The translations under genes were made by a program, and so were the position numbers. A stretch of DNA of 40,239 nucleotides from a virus. The notes beneath the pieces were generated by a model that saw only the letters and a program-made list of their open reading frames with translations, was not told the DNA's origin and did no database searches. This document shows, one piece after another, positions 24,626 through 31,342 of this stretch (the stretch's first letter is position 1; each line of letters opens with the position of its first letter). The stretch covers positions 1 through 40,239 of IMG/VR virus record IMGVR_UViG_3300022707_003617; one strand, 5' to 3'.

Positions 24626-25001
24626 CCGCAGCCTTCTCAGCCACTTTAATCTGCAGGTCGTCCGCGGCAAAAAGAACAGTGTGGGACTCTAGCCAGCCAA
24701 GAATCAGGACATGCCATTTCTTGCGCTGCGGTTGGGATTGCGTGCCATTGACTATATCTTGCAAGCTGCGGCCCAGCGGCGTAGGAAGCTGTGTCTTGGG
24801 ATCGTAGAACACCAGCCGAGGAACGTCAGAGCCATCGAAGCCAGCTAACCACAGCCCGTGCTCTAGTTCCATCACGCGGTTAATTTCTAAGTCGTCCATT
24901 TCGTCCTCCGGTTCGTCCTCACACCCACTTCTGCGCCCCAGGTCGCGCTCGTAGGCATACAGGTAGTCCTCTTTGTCCGTCTTTATGTAGAAGTCAAACA
25001 A
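24612..25001 (-). CDS. Small acidic protein of unknown function (minus strand)
   Basis: 129 residues from a TTG start (complement of 24999-25001), supported by AGGTGA four bases upstream of it. Residues about 25-50 are very acidic (CEDEPEDEMDDLEINRVMEL). The rest is mixed alpha/beta (HGLWLAGFDGSDVPRLVFYD). It is the last of three minus-strand genes and runs into the ATP-grasp gene end. No family recognised. Confidence 0.6.
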   Translation of the reverse strand: MFDFYIKTDKEDYLYAYERDLGRRSGCEDEPEDEMDDLEINRVMELEHGLWLAGFDGSDVPRLVFYDPKTQLPTPLGRSLQDIVNGTQSQPQRKKWHVLILGWLESHTVLFAADDLQIKVAEKAAAILK

Positions 25002-25157
25002 GTTTCACCTATCAAAAGTACCGACCGACCCCCGAACAGAAAAAGGGGGCCACACTTGCCTAGCGAACTGCACCCCGACCCTGTGCACCGGAGAGGTTAG
25101 CATCAGCCTCTAGGGGGAACGCTAAAGCAAAGTGACCCCCAACCTGTCTAAGAAGAA

Positions 25158-25415
25158 TCATTCATCCCTCAGTCTAATGTATTTTTCAATGGCTTGCTTA
25201 ACCCTGTCGTGCTCCTTCGGCCAATGCCCGTAAAGAAATGGCAGGCTACCCTTAGCAGCCTCCAACAACTCTGCTACGGCAGCATCCCGCTCCTCAGTCC
25301 TATCGCGCTCAGTAGCACACTCAGGATGATAAGGCTTCTCTTGCAGCCAGATAATATCCTGCGCCGAACCAAGCTCGTCGCCGCACTTCTCGCAGCTATA
25401 GTAATAGGTGCTCAT
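25158..25415 (-). CDS. Small zinc-finger-type protein (minus strand)
   Basis: 85 residues. CEKCG (about residues 8-12) and HPEC (about 30-33) form a LIM- or TraR-like zinc site near the N-terminus, followed by an acidic helix (RTEERDAAVAELLEAAKG). Its start shares one base with the stop of the gene at 25415-25726, so the two are coupled. About 155 bases with no gene separate it from the next minus-strand gene; a C5/G5 stem (25029-25049) lies there. Confidence 0.6.
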   Translation of the reverse strand: MSTYYYSCEKCGDELGSAQDIIWLQEKPYHPECATERDRTEERDAAVAELLEAAKGSLPFLYGHWPKEHDRVKQAIEKYIRLRDE

Positions 25416-25726
25416 TATCCCTCCCTATCAATCTCCGCCTTTATTCGGCGGGCCTCTTGGCACAAGTCAGCCCACTCGCTACGGCCAATATCAAGTACGG
25501 CGTCATCCCCCCGTGTACGGTCTGCTAGTCGCGCCAGCAACTCATACATCTCCGGCGCTTGGGCGATTAGAGCAGCGTCATTTGCGCCTTGCTTAACATC
25601 TGCGATTGGAACGTAATCTCTTTCAGGGCCTTTATAGTCGGCATCCACATGCCAGCGGCTTCCTACGTCTTGAGTAGGCCTCCACGGCCCCGGCGTGTGC
25701 TGCGTCAGCTGCTTGCTTTGTGCCAT
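25415..25726 (-). CDS. Phage protein of the HTPGPW / NAALIAxAPE family (minus strand)
   Basis: 103 residues, with GGAGGTGA just upstream of its ATG. HTPGPW near residue 10 and ANDAALIAQAPEMYELLARL in the middle are the well-known signature of a small, widespread phage protein of unknown function. It is the first gene of the leftward operon and its promoter should lie in 25727-25838. Confidence 0.75.
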   Translation of the reverse strand: MAQSKQLTQHTPGPWRPTQDVGSRWHVDADYKGPERDYVPIADVKQGANDAALIAQAPEMYELLARLADRTRGDDAVLDIGRSEWADLCQEARRIKAEIDREG

Positions 25727-25838
25727 TGCTTCACCTCCAAACTATGCTCAGCCTACCGCTGAACAAACCCAAGCGGAATAGACCAAAAGACTCAAATCGC
25801 ACCCATGACCTGCGCCTAGCCTAGCTCCCTAGTCCTAT

Positions 25839-25868
25839 TTGCAGCGCTGGCCCGCGGACCGCTATACT
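25839..25868 (+). promoter_or_regulatory. Candidate rightward promoter in the divergent region
   Basis: TTGCAG (25839-25844), 18-base spacer, TATACT (25863-25868). It lies in the 252-base gap between the leftward genes and terS. The spacing equals that of the promoters at 15078 and 26968. Confidence 0.45.
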
Positions 25869-25943
25869 TGCCCCCCTACGCGCCTTGAAACCAGCCCCGC
25901 GCCGCACTTAGGCGGCACAGTAGCCCTATGCCTACCGCACCCC

Positions 25944-25972
25944 TTGACTAGCACCCCCTGAGAGCGTAGGGT
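25944..25972 (+). promoter_or_regulatory. Candidate terS promoter, start site on the ATG
   Basis: TTGACT (25944-25949), 17-base spacer, TAGGGT (25967-25972). Seven bases downstream is the terS ATG at 25979, so the mRNA may be leaderless. Confidence 0.4.
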
Positions 25973-25978
25973 TGCCCT

Positions 25979-26749
25979 ATGGTGATTCCAACCGACCCGC
26001 CTGAAGTCAACCTTGGTGCTGAATTATACAAAAAACCCAAGGCGACAGAACCACTTCAGAATACCCCCGAATCGAAGCCCCAGCAGCCCCTAGCAGCCGA
26101 TCCCAAGCCGGCACAACCCAAGAGGCATAGAAAGACCCGGCTGACCAACAGAAGGACTATGCACGCTTGTTCTGACCCTGATTGCACCTGGCAGGCAATC
26201 CGCTACGCCCGAAAGAAGCAAACCCCCTGCCCTAAATGCGGTGCCACTGTTATGCGCCTACGCCTCGGCCGGTTAAGACTGACACCAAGAGAGCACCAAC
26301 TGGTAAAAGAGTACGCCGACCCCAAGAGCCCTACTTTTGCGAATGGCAAAAAGTCTGCTATCAAAGCAGGCTACAGCCAAAAGACAGCAACCACTCTTGC
26401 CTCAGAGACACTAGCTAAACCTAACGTCAGGAAAGCTCTTTTGAGGGAAATCCACGCGCACGGTGGGACGCTGGCCCTCACGGGAAAACGACTGGCGGAA
26501 GGTTTGTCAGCACATCAAACCCGCGTTTTCCTTAGCAAGGATGGCCACCTAGTGTACTCTGACGAGTTGGTTGACTTCGACCAGCGCCGGAAGTATGCAG
26601 AACTTGTATCACGCTTCGAGGGAGCCCTGCCAAGCCCCCAGGAGCAAGAGCGCATCGCGCTGCTACAGATTCAGCAGACTTTCAACCTCGTGCCTCCGAT
26701 TAAGGAGGAGAAAGAGCCGATAGAGATCGAGGGCACGGTCGAGGAGTGA
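25979..26749 (+). CDS. terS: Terminase small subunit with N-terminal zinc ribbon
   Basis: 256 residues. Residues about 100-155 (LTPREHQLVKEYAD ... KKSAIKAGYSQKTATTLASE, then NVRKALL) match the helix-turn-helix DNA-recognition domain of Terminase_2-type small subunits. The first 50 residues are Pro/Lys-rich linker, followed by CSDPDCTW...CPKCG (about 62-82), a zinc ribbon not usual in TerS. The C-terminus is acidic. It recognises the packaging site and regulates TerL. The large subunit lies 3 kb downstream rather than adjacent. Confidence 0.78.
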   Translation: MVIPTDPPEVNLGAELYKKPKATEPLQNTPESKPQQPLAADPKPAQPKRHRKTRLTNRRTMHACSDPDCTWQAIRYARKKQTPCPKCGATVMRLRLGRLRLTPREHQLVKEYADPKSPTFANGKKSAIKAGYSQKTATTLASETLAKPNVRKALLREIHAHGGTLALTGKRLAEGLSAHQTRVFLSKDGHLVYSDELVDFDQRRKYAELVSRFEGALPSPQEQERIALLQIQQTFNLVPPIKEEKEPIEIEGTVEE

Positions 26750-27005
26750 AGGCCACAAGATGTGGTATTGGGTGTTGCAGATAAAATCCCGAATCGCTAA
26801 CTCCTGTGGTAGCAACAAAGCTAGCTTCCTATAAGGGACATTATGTAAGATAGGGTGTGTGGCCTGAGGTTGAGCGCGCGCTTGGTGGATCGAAGGGGGT
26901 GGGGGGAGGTCAAGGAGTCCCTAGGAGTCCCACCTTAAGGTATATGGCTCGTGGTGACGATTTCTTCTTGCATTGCCATTCTTTTATCCGCTATGATGCA
27001 TACTA
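26750..27005 (+). other. 256-base non-coding region behind terS, candidate packaging/origin site
   Basis: No open frame of useful length. It holds a small hairpin (CCACA/TGTGG, 26752-26764), a G-rich run near 26894-26908, a direct repeat AGGAGTCCC (26913-26921 and 26923-26931), and a perfect palindrome ACCTTAAGGT (26932-26941), then the promoter at 26968. Repeats next to terS suit a pac or cos site, but this is only positional inference. Confidence 0.35.
26968..26997 (+). promoter_or_regulatory. Promoter module A
   Basis: TTGCAT (26968-26973), 18-base spacer, TATGAT (26992-26997). The expected start site is within about two bases of the ATG at 27006, and there is no ribosome-binding site. 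The T-rich spacer is shared with modules B and C. Confidence 0.55.
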
Positions 27006-27266
27006 ATGGGGATTCAGCACAGCCAAAGGGAAAGTAACGTGGTAGGCATATATCTTGACCCAAGGGTGAAGTTTGTCGGGACTTCCAAGTTACGGCAGAT
27101 GAACAAAAAACGGTTGCGTGCCTTTAGTAAAGGCGAAAACATTTTTGTGTTAACGACAAAAGCTGGTGAAAATTTGGCTGTTATGGTGCCCTTTCGAATC
27201 TACCAACGGATTCAAAATACACTTCTACATCAGACTTGGTTGCCGGGAAACCAGTCGGGAGCTTGA
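27006..27266 (+). CDS. Phd/YefM-like antitoxin-fold protein, no toxin partner
   Basis: 86 residues. TSKLRQMNKKRLRAFSKGEN, IFVLTTKAGENLAVMVPF and RIYQRI follow the Phd/YefM pattern (a helix, then strands ending in lAVlVPy and a helix), and the N-terminus would bind DNA. No toxin is next to it; the following gene is not toxin-like. A phage copy could neutralise a host toxin or act as a regulator. The family is inferred from the pattern. Confidence 0.5.
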   Translation: MGIQHSQRESNVVGIYLDPRVKFVGTSKLRQMNKKRLRAFSKGENIFVLTTKAGENLAVMVPFRIYQRIQNTLLHQTWLPGNQSGA

Positions 27267-27323
27267 TTCTCCCCCAAAACTTACTCTTGCATTGGCCTTT
27301 TTTTGTCTGCTAGCCTGTATACC
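27254..27323 (+). repeat. Duplicated promoter module, copy B
   Basis: About 70 bases beginning GTCGGGAGCTTGATTCT and ending at an ATG. They align with 27581-27652 across the whole length, including CCAAAA, a CTTG box, a T-rich spacer and TCTGCTA. Confidence 0.55.
27287..27316 (+). promoter_or_regulatory. Promoter in module B
   Basis: TTGCAT (27287-27292), 18-base spacer, weak -10 TAGCCT (27311-27316). The -35 and the next four bases equal those of module A, apart from one base. Confidence 0.4.
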
Positions 27324-27337
27324 ATGAGAGGTGCAAA

Positions 27338-27571
27338 ATGAATCAATCTACCTTGGACATCAAGCTGGAATCTGCGCAAGACCCGTTGACAGGCGATATA
27401 AGGCTCTTTCTCACGATCCCCCAACTACTCACCAGAACAGATGGAGAGTTCAAGTGGAGAATCATCCAAGCAATTGTATTGGCCCTTACGGACAAAGAAA
27501 CTTATGGGAGTGCCGACACTGAGGAGGGGCTGCAAGAGTTGCAGAGGAAGTTAAATGTTACTCACCAATGA
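27338..27571 (+). CDS. Small protein of unknown function
   Basis: 77 residues from ATG 27338, preceded by GAGGTG. Mixed fold (LDIKLESAQDPLTGDIRLFL, then a helix WRIIQAIVLALTDKE and an acidic tail). It lies between two promoter modules and so may be independently transcribed. No family recognised. Confidence 0.58.
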   Translation: MNQSTLDIKLESAQDPLTGDIRLFLTIPQLLTRTDGEFKWRIIQAIVLALTDKETYGSADTEEGLQELQRKLNVTHQ

Positions 27572-27580
27572 AAACTGACT

Positions 27581-27652
27581 GTCGAGAGCTTGATTCTGGC
27601 CCAAAAATTTGACCCTTGAACTTCCCTTCTTTCTCTGCTAAAGAGCGTACCT
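27581..27652 (+). repeat. Duplicated promoter module, copy C
   Basis: Begins GTCGAGAGCTTGATTCT and ends at the ATG of the gene at 27653. It aligns with copy B (27254-27323) end to end. Confidence 0.55.
27616..27644 (+). promoter_or_regulatory. Promoter in module C
   Basis: TTGAAC (27616-27621), 17-base spacer, TAAAGA (27639-27644). The expected start site is within about two bases of the ATG at 27653. Confidence 0.4.
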
Positions 27653-27805
27653 ATGAAGCGGTGGCTGCTGAGATTCTGGCGTAGGCAGTGCTTGGGGCTG
27701 AGGCGCTGGCTGGTGTTCACCGCCACGGAAACCTTTACGGTTGACGGCCCTGTGTCTCCGCCAAAATTCGAGCGTGAAACTGCTCGCGTTGAGGTTTACT
27801 GGTAA
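27653..27805 (+). CDS. 50-residue Trp/Arg-rich small protein
   Basis: ATG 27653 behind promoter module C; the stop shares one base with the next ATG (TAATG). The first 21 residues (MKRWLLRFWRRQCLGLRRWLV) are an amphipathic, Trp/Arg-rich helix able to bind membrane. The C-terminus RVEVYW resembles the DVVYW end of the protein at 28132, so they may be related. No known family. Confidence 0.5.
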   Translation: MKRWLLRFWRRQCLGLRRWLVFTATETFTVDGPVSPPKFERETARVEVYW

Positions 27806-27951
27806 TGAAGCAAGATGATTTCAATCTAGCCTTTGAGCTTTTCCTCTCCACGGTTGGCGCGGTCGGTTTCGGCCTCTGGCAAGGGAGTTGGAATGCGGGA
27901 GTTTTTGTATTCGTTGTGCTCTTTATTTCGATGAGATGGAGGGCTGGCTGA
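27805..27951 (+). CDS. 48-residue membrane protein overlapping the tRNA gene
   Basis: ATG 27805 (TAATG coupling). Two hydrophobic stretches, about residues 9-24 and 29-43 (AGVFVFVVLFISM). Its last 14 bases, including the TGA at 27949, lie inside the tRNA-Ser gene (acceptor and D stem), so processing of the tRNA would cut this message. Function unknown. Confidence 0.48.
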   Translation: MKQDDFNLAFELFLSTVGAVGFGLWQGSWNAGVFVFVVLFISMRWRAG

Positions 27952-28032
27952 AATGGCTAAGGCACCTGTCCCGAAAACAGGCGTACCGTTCGAGAGACGG
28001 TACTACGGGTTCGAATCCTGTGCCCTCCTCCA
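27938..28032 (+). tRNA. tRNA-Ser (anticodon CGA), encoded CCA, C33
   Basis: Acceptor stem GGAGGGC (27938-27944) pairs perfectly with GCCCTCC (28022-28028). D arm 27947-27963 has GG in the loop. Anticodon stem CCTGT/ACAGG encloses the loop CCCGAAA with anticodon CGA (27972-27974). A long variable arm GTACCGT/ACGGTAC (27983-28003) is perfect. The T arm ACGGG-TTCGAAT-CCTGT is followed by discriminator T and an encoded CCA (28030-28032). The long variable arm and CGA anticodon mean serine for UCG codons. Position 33, nearly always U, is C, and the discriminator is T where Ser tRNAs usually have G. Confidence 0.88.
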
Positions 28033-28131
28033 AAAGTTCTTCCCTGGAATAACGGTTCTCATAGACAAGCAGCTCAACCAGGATTCCCCTTTATTTCTGG
28101 TTTCTTCAAGGGTATTCCCTAAGCTAAAGAA

Positions 28132-28404
28132 ATGAGCTTCACTCTGCTACTCCGTAGGCTCTGGCGGATTTGGTTCTCGCCTCCGCGCCCGACCTGCGGT
28201 TCTTCTTGCCTTCCTGACTACCGCTGTTCCTCTTGCTCCAGTTGCTATCTGCACCAACACCGCTCCCACTACCTCTTGGGAGTCTGGTTCTGGCGGCATC
28301 CCAAAAGGGTGCTTGATGCGACTACCGGATTAGACGGCGTTGAAAGATTAGTGGAATTTGACGCTTCGATTGCGTATCCTGAGCCTGATGTGGTTTATTG
28401 GTAA
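28132..28404 (+). CDS. Small Cys/Trp-rich protein
   Basis: 90 residues. The basic start (LLLRRLWRIWF) recalls the protein at 27653, as does the ending DVVYW. The middle (CGSSCLPDYRCSSCSSCYLH) has five cysteines that could bind metal or form disulfides. The 99 bases between the tRNA and this gene show no clear promoter. No family recognised. Confidence 0.5.
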   Translation: MSFTLLLRRLWRIWFSPPRPTCGSSCLPDYRCSSCSSCYLHQHRSHYLLGVWFWRHPKRVLDATTGLDGVERLVEFDASIAYPEPDVVYW

Positions 28405-28407
28405 AAC

Positions 28408-28584
28408 ATGCCTAACACGATTGGAGTTGAAGTTGTAGAGTGGATTTTCAGACAATACCGCGGCCTACGAGCCGAACCCGATCACTACCAACCTGCCATC
28501 ATCAACGCCGACCACAAAACGCGCCAGAAACTAGAACAAGAGATTGACGAGATTATTACCAGAAGAAAAGAAGGGGGTGATTAA
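28408..28584 (+). CDS. 58-residue small protein
   Basis: ATG 28408, three bases after the previous stop. A helix-prone start (IGVEVVEWIFRQYRGL), a Pro/His-containing turn and a charged C-terminal helix (TRQKLEQEIDEIITRRKEG). The start of the next gene follows two bases after its stop. No family recognised. Confidence 0.52.
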   Translation: MPNTIGVEVVEWIFRQYRGLRAEPDHYQPAIINADHKTRQKLEQEIDEIITRRKEGGD

Positions 28585-28585
28585 G

Positions 28586-29092
28586 TTGGCACACAAAAGA
28601 AACTTGAGCCTAAAGTTGAGGCGTGTCGGCCTGGCATTTATTCTGGTGGTGGCCCTACCCACGCTTGCATCATTAAAGGCTCAGGTTCCCCCGCGTTCGG
28701 GCGTGGTAGAACAGCGGGAAGTAGAAAAACCACGCATTACCATTCGCAACTTCTCCCACGGCCCACTCGTCCTCGATTCTGGCCTGGGGAAGCCACCCAC
28801 ACACCGTTTCTTTGACCGCAAGAACCTGATTGGCTTCTCCGCTATGTTTGCGGCGCGGTCGCTTGACGTTCATTCCACCTGCCGGTTTCTCCGGCGTGGC
28901 TACCGCGAGGCTGTTTTCCCAAGTCAACGTTGTGGGACAATTGCAGCCGGGGCCTTCTCTGCTTCTGGCATGGTGGTAGGAGTGAGCTACTGGTTCCACC
29001 GTAAAGGCCACCACAAACTCGAACGCTGGCTACCACGGATTGCTGCTATCTCTGGTGGAATTGCAGCAACTTGGAACTATTCGATTCCATGA
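28586..29092 (+). CDS. Exported or membrane protein of unknown function
   Basis: 168 residues from TTG 28586, chosen because GGGGGTGAT (28573-28581) is an excellent ribosome-binding site for it. A basic n-region and hydrophobic stretch (VGLAFILVVALPTLASLKA-Q) make a Sec signal peptide. The C-terminal half has two further hydrophobic segments (LIGFSAMFAARSLDVHSTC and GTIAAGAFSASGMVVGVSYW) and resembles small membrane proteins I associate with Acidobacteriota genomes. That resemblance is weak evidence. Confidence 0.55.
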   Translation: MAHKRNLSLKLRRVGLAFILVVALPTLASLKAQVPPRSGVVEQREVEKPRITIRNFSHGPLVLDSGLGKPPTHRFFDRKNLIGFSAMFAARSLDVHSTCRFLRRGYREAVFPSQRCGTIAAGAFSASGMVVGVSYWFHRKGHHKLERWLPRIAAISGGIAATWNYSIP

Positions 29093-29271
29093 CCGGCAAC
29101 GCGCACCAGCGCAGAATCAGAAGGCGCGTCCGAGAACGGGCTGACCGTATCTACGACCTGCCAATGCCTCCGGGAATAAGGCGAGACCTAAACAAATTGG
29201 CGTGGCACTTGCTGGTTTGGAGCGGACTGGGAATTGGTTTTGGAGTAACCGCCTTATGGCTCTGGCCCTAA
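29089..29271 (+). CDS. Small membrane protein
   Basis: 60 residues from ATG 29089 (ATGA overlap). A very basic N-terminal half (HQRRIRRRVRERADRI) precedes one hydrophobic segment (LLVWSGLGIGFGVTALWLW) at the C-terminus, giving a tail-anchored layout. It overlaps the next gene by 16 bases. Function unknown. Confidence 0.5.
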   Translation: MTGNAHQRRIRRRVRERADRIYDLPMPPGIRRDLNKLAWHLLVWSGLGIGFGVTALWLWP

Positions 29272-29756
29272 AAACTAGAGGATTCACCCGCCATTGGATA
29301 GATGACTTTTTCCCCGCCGAACCTGTTGATATTTACAATGAATCCATCTTCCCGCACGAATGGAACTATGGTCTGCCAGACTTTCCTCTCCCAAAACACC
29401 TAAGCGTGAGCGGACCGCCGCGCGAAGGAGAACTAGATTTTGAATACTACGAACGCGCGTACCCGCTGGTTCGACCTCTTAAACCATCCACGCGGAAACG
29501 ACGCTTGCCCCGGTCACACCGCCCATGGTTGAAGAAGTATCCTGCCATTGAATTTAATGCCAAACTATCGCGTGAATATAAAGCCAAGCTATCACACTCC
29601 CGTCCTGAAAGGCGTGTGCCAATTCTAAGTACGGGTGACGAGCCGGTGAATTTTCCACCACCGCGTCCTCCCATACAGAAAGTTTGGCACTACATTTGGC
29701 AAACCAAGAAAGTGCTCGCCTGCACAGGCAAAGGATGTTCACTTTGCTGGCCCTAG
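29256..29756 (+). CDS. Pro/Arg-rich protein before terL
   Basis: 166 residues from ATG 29256, with GGAG upstream. Rich in Pro, Arg, Tyr and Trp, with little predicted regular structure (HWIDDFFPAEPVDIYNESIF; RPLKPSTRKRRLPRSHRP), ending in CTGKGCSLCWP, a Cys set that may bind metal. It overlaps terL by 22 bases. No family recognised. Confidence 0.52.
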   Translation: MALALKTRGFTRHWIDDFFPAEPVDIYNESIFPHEWNYGLPDFPLPKHLSVSGPPREGELDFEYYERAYPLVRPLKPSTRKRRLPRSHRPWLKKYPAIEFNAKLSREYKAKLSHSRPERRVPILSTGDEPVNFPPPRPPIQKVWHYIWQTKKVLACTGKGCSLCWP

Positions 29757-31342
29757 AGCAAGAGAAAAAGAAGTTCATCTGGGAGCCGCAGTCAGGGCCT
29801 CAAAGCGAGTTCTATTACTCCCGCGCCGATGAATGCTTTTATGGAGGAGCCGCCGGCGGCGGAAAATCCGATGGTATTCTTGGCATAGCCTGTTCTCAAG
29901 TTCACCATCCCTACTACAAAGCCTTGATCCTGCGCCGCACCTTGGCAGAGTTGGCACAAGAAGGCGGCCTGATCGAACGCTCCCATCAACTTCTACGCGG
30001 CGTCGCGCACTACAATTCCCAAAAGCATGTATGGAAATTCCCTTCTGGAGCAGGGATTCAGTTCGGGTATTGCGAGTCGGAGTATGACGTTCACCGCTAT
30101 CAAGGGACTCAGTACGCTTTTATCGGCTGGGAAGAATTGACCGGCTTTACTGAGTACCAGTATCGAACCATCAATGGCTACATTCGCAACCCTGGCTTCG
30201 GCCTGCGTAAGCTCGTCCGAGCAACTTCCAACCCTGGCCGCATTGGGCACGCCTGGGTCAAAGCGATGTTCATTGACAAACTCACCCCGTACAAAATCTA
30301 CCGAGTGGAGAAAACCGGTCTTACCCGCCAATTCATTCCGGCTAAAGTTTGGGACAACAAGATTCTGCTCGCTAATGATCCCGACTATGTGAAACGCCTG
30401 AAAGGATTGCCGGAACCCTGGCGCACTGCTTTGCTGGAAGGCAACTGGAATATCTTTACCGGGCAAGGCTTTCCTGAGTGGGACTACAAAGTTCATACCT
30501 GCGAACCGCACGAACTGGAATCCTGGTGGCCGAGAGTGATTGCGATTGATTGGGGCTACTCCAAACCTTACTGCGCGATTTCAATTGCAGTTACAGATTC
30601 ACCCCAAGCCCTCTTGTACCGGGAAGCCTACGGAACCAAACAACTCCCCCCAAGAGTAGCCGAGAGAATTATCCGAGAGCATGAAGGAGAGCCCCGCCCA
30701 ACTATCGTGCTGGATCGCGCCTGCTGGGCCAAGACTGGAGCTACCCACACCATTGCCGAGCAATTTGACGAAGTATTCCAACAGGTTGGTTGGACAGTAG
30801 AACCAAGCGATTCCGACCGCCTTTCGGGAAAGTTGCTGGTGCATGAATTTCTCCGCACCGAACCAGCCGAGCCGGTTGTGCCGCGTCCGGTAATTGACAG
30901 TCACTGGATGGAACGTTTCCGCAATGAAGGGGAAGAAGCAGTTAAGGAATTTGAAGCAATGGGAATACAGCCCGTGCTACCCCGCATGCTGATTTTCCGC
31001 AAAGGCATCTTGAATCGCAAACCTTACGGTTGTCCGAACCTGATTCGCACCCTTCCTACTCTGGTGCTGGATGAAGATAATCCCGACGATGTTGATACCG
31101 AGCAGGAAGATCACCCCTACGACTCTTTACGCTATGGCCTAAAACGCATTGGAGGCGCTGGGCAGAAACCTCTGGCGGACATTTTGGGTGAACGACTGGT
31201 CAACACCGACGCCTCGACTCGCCATATTGCTCGCGGTTTGGCAATGAAGCTCGACCGCCGGCTGAAACTATTGACAGGGGGTGGCATGAAGCGCATCATC
31301 TACCACGGTCACGCGAAGAATCGCCGCCGAGGGCCAGTGTGA
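29735..31342 (+). CDS. terL: Terminase large subunit (ATPase/nuclease)
   Basis: 535 residues from ATG 29735; an upstream TTG at 29684 is less likely. The ATPase domain has Walker A GGAAGGGKS (about residues 37-45), Walker B YAFIGWEEL (about 127-135) and the coupling motif ATSNPGRIGHAW (about 163-174). The nuclease domain has acidic residues in IAIDWGY (about 272), IVLDRACW (about 327) and HPYDSLRYGL (about 463). It pumps DNA into the procapsid through the portal and cuts it. Length and motif order are normal. It ends in a GTGA overlap with the next gene. Confidence 0.93.
   Translation: MFTLLALEQEKKKFIWEPQSGPQSEFYYSRADECFYGGAAGGGKSDGILGIACSQVHHPYYKALILRRTLAELAQEGGLIERSHQLLRGVAHYNSQKHVWKFPSGAGIQFGYCESEYDVHRYQGTQYAFIGWEELTGFTEYQYRTINGYIRNPGFGLRKLVRATSNPGRIGHAWVKAMFIDKLTPYKIYRVEKTGLTRQFIPAKVWDNKILLANDPDYVKRLKGLPEPWRTALLEGNWNIFTGQGFPEWDYKVHTCEPHELESWWPRVIAIDWGYSKPYCAISIAVTDSPQALLYREAYGTKQLPPRVAERIIREHEGEPRPTIVLDRACWAKTGATHTIAEQFDEVFQQVGWTVEPSDSDRLSGKLLVHEFLRTEPAEPVVPRPVIDSHWMERFRNEGEEAVKEFEAMGIQPVLPRMLIFRKGILNRKPYGCPNLIRTLPTLVLDEDNPDDVDTEQEDHPYDSLRYGLKRIGGAGQKPLADILGERLVNTDASTRHIARGLAMKLDRRLKLLTGGGMKRIIYHGHAKNRRRGPV

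Noticed and set aside
15000-25000. Integrase or attachment site
   Set aside because: No tyrosine or serine recombinase motif is present; the regulator alone does not prove a temperate phage.
28033-28131. Fourth copy of the promoter module before 28132
   Set aside because: Only GCTAAAGA and a TTCCC-like stretch match; no -35 box with proper spacing is present.
27953-28135. 60-codon frame across the tRNA gene
   Set aside because: It runs through the full tRNA-Ser structure and shows no ribosome-binding site or protein-like features after it.
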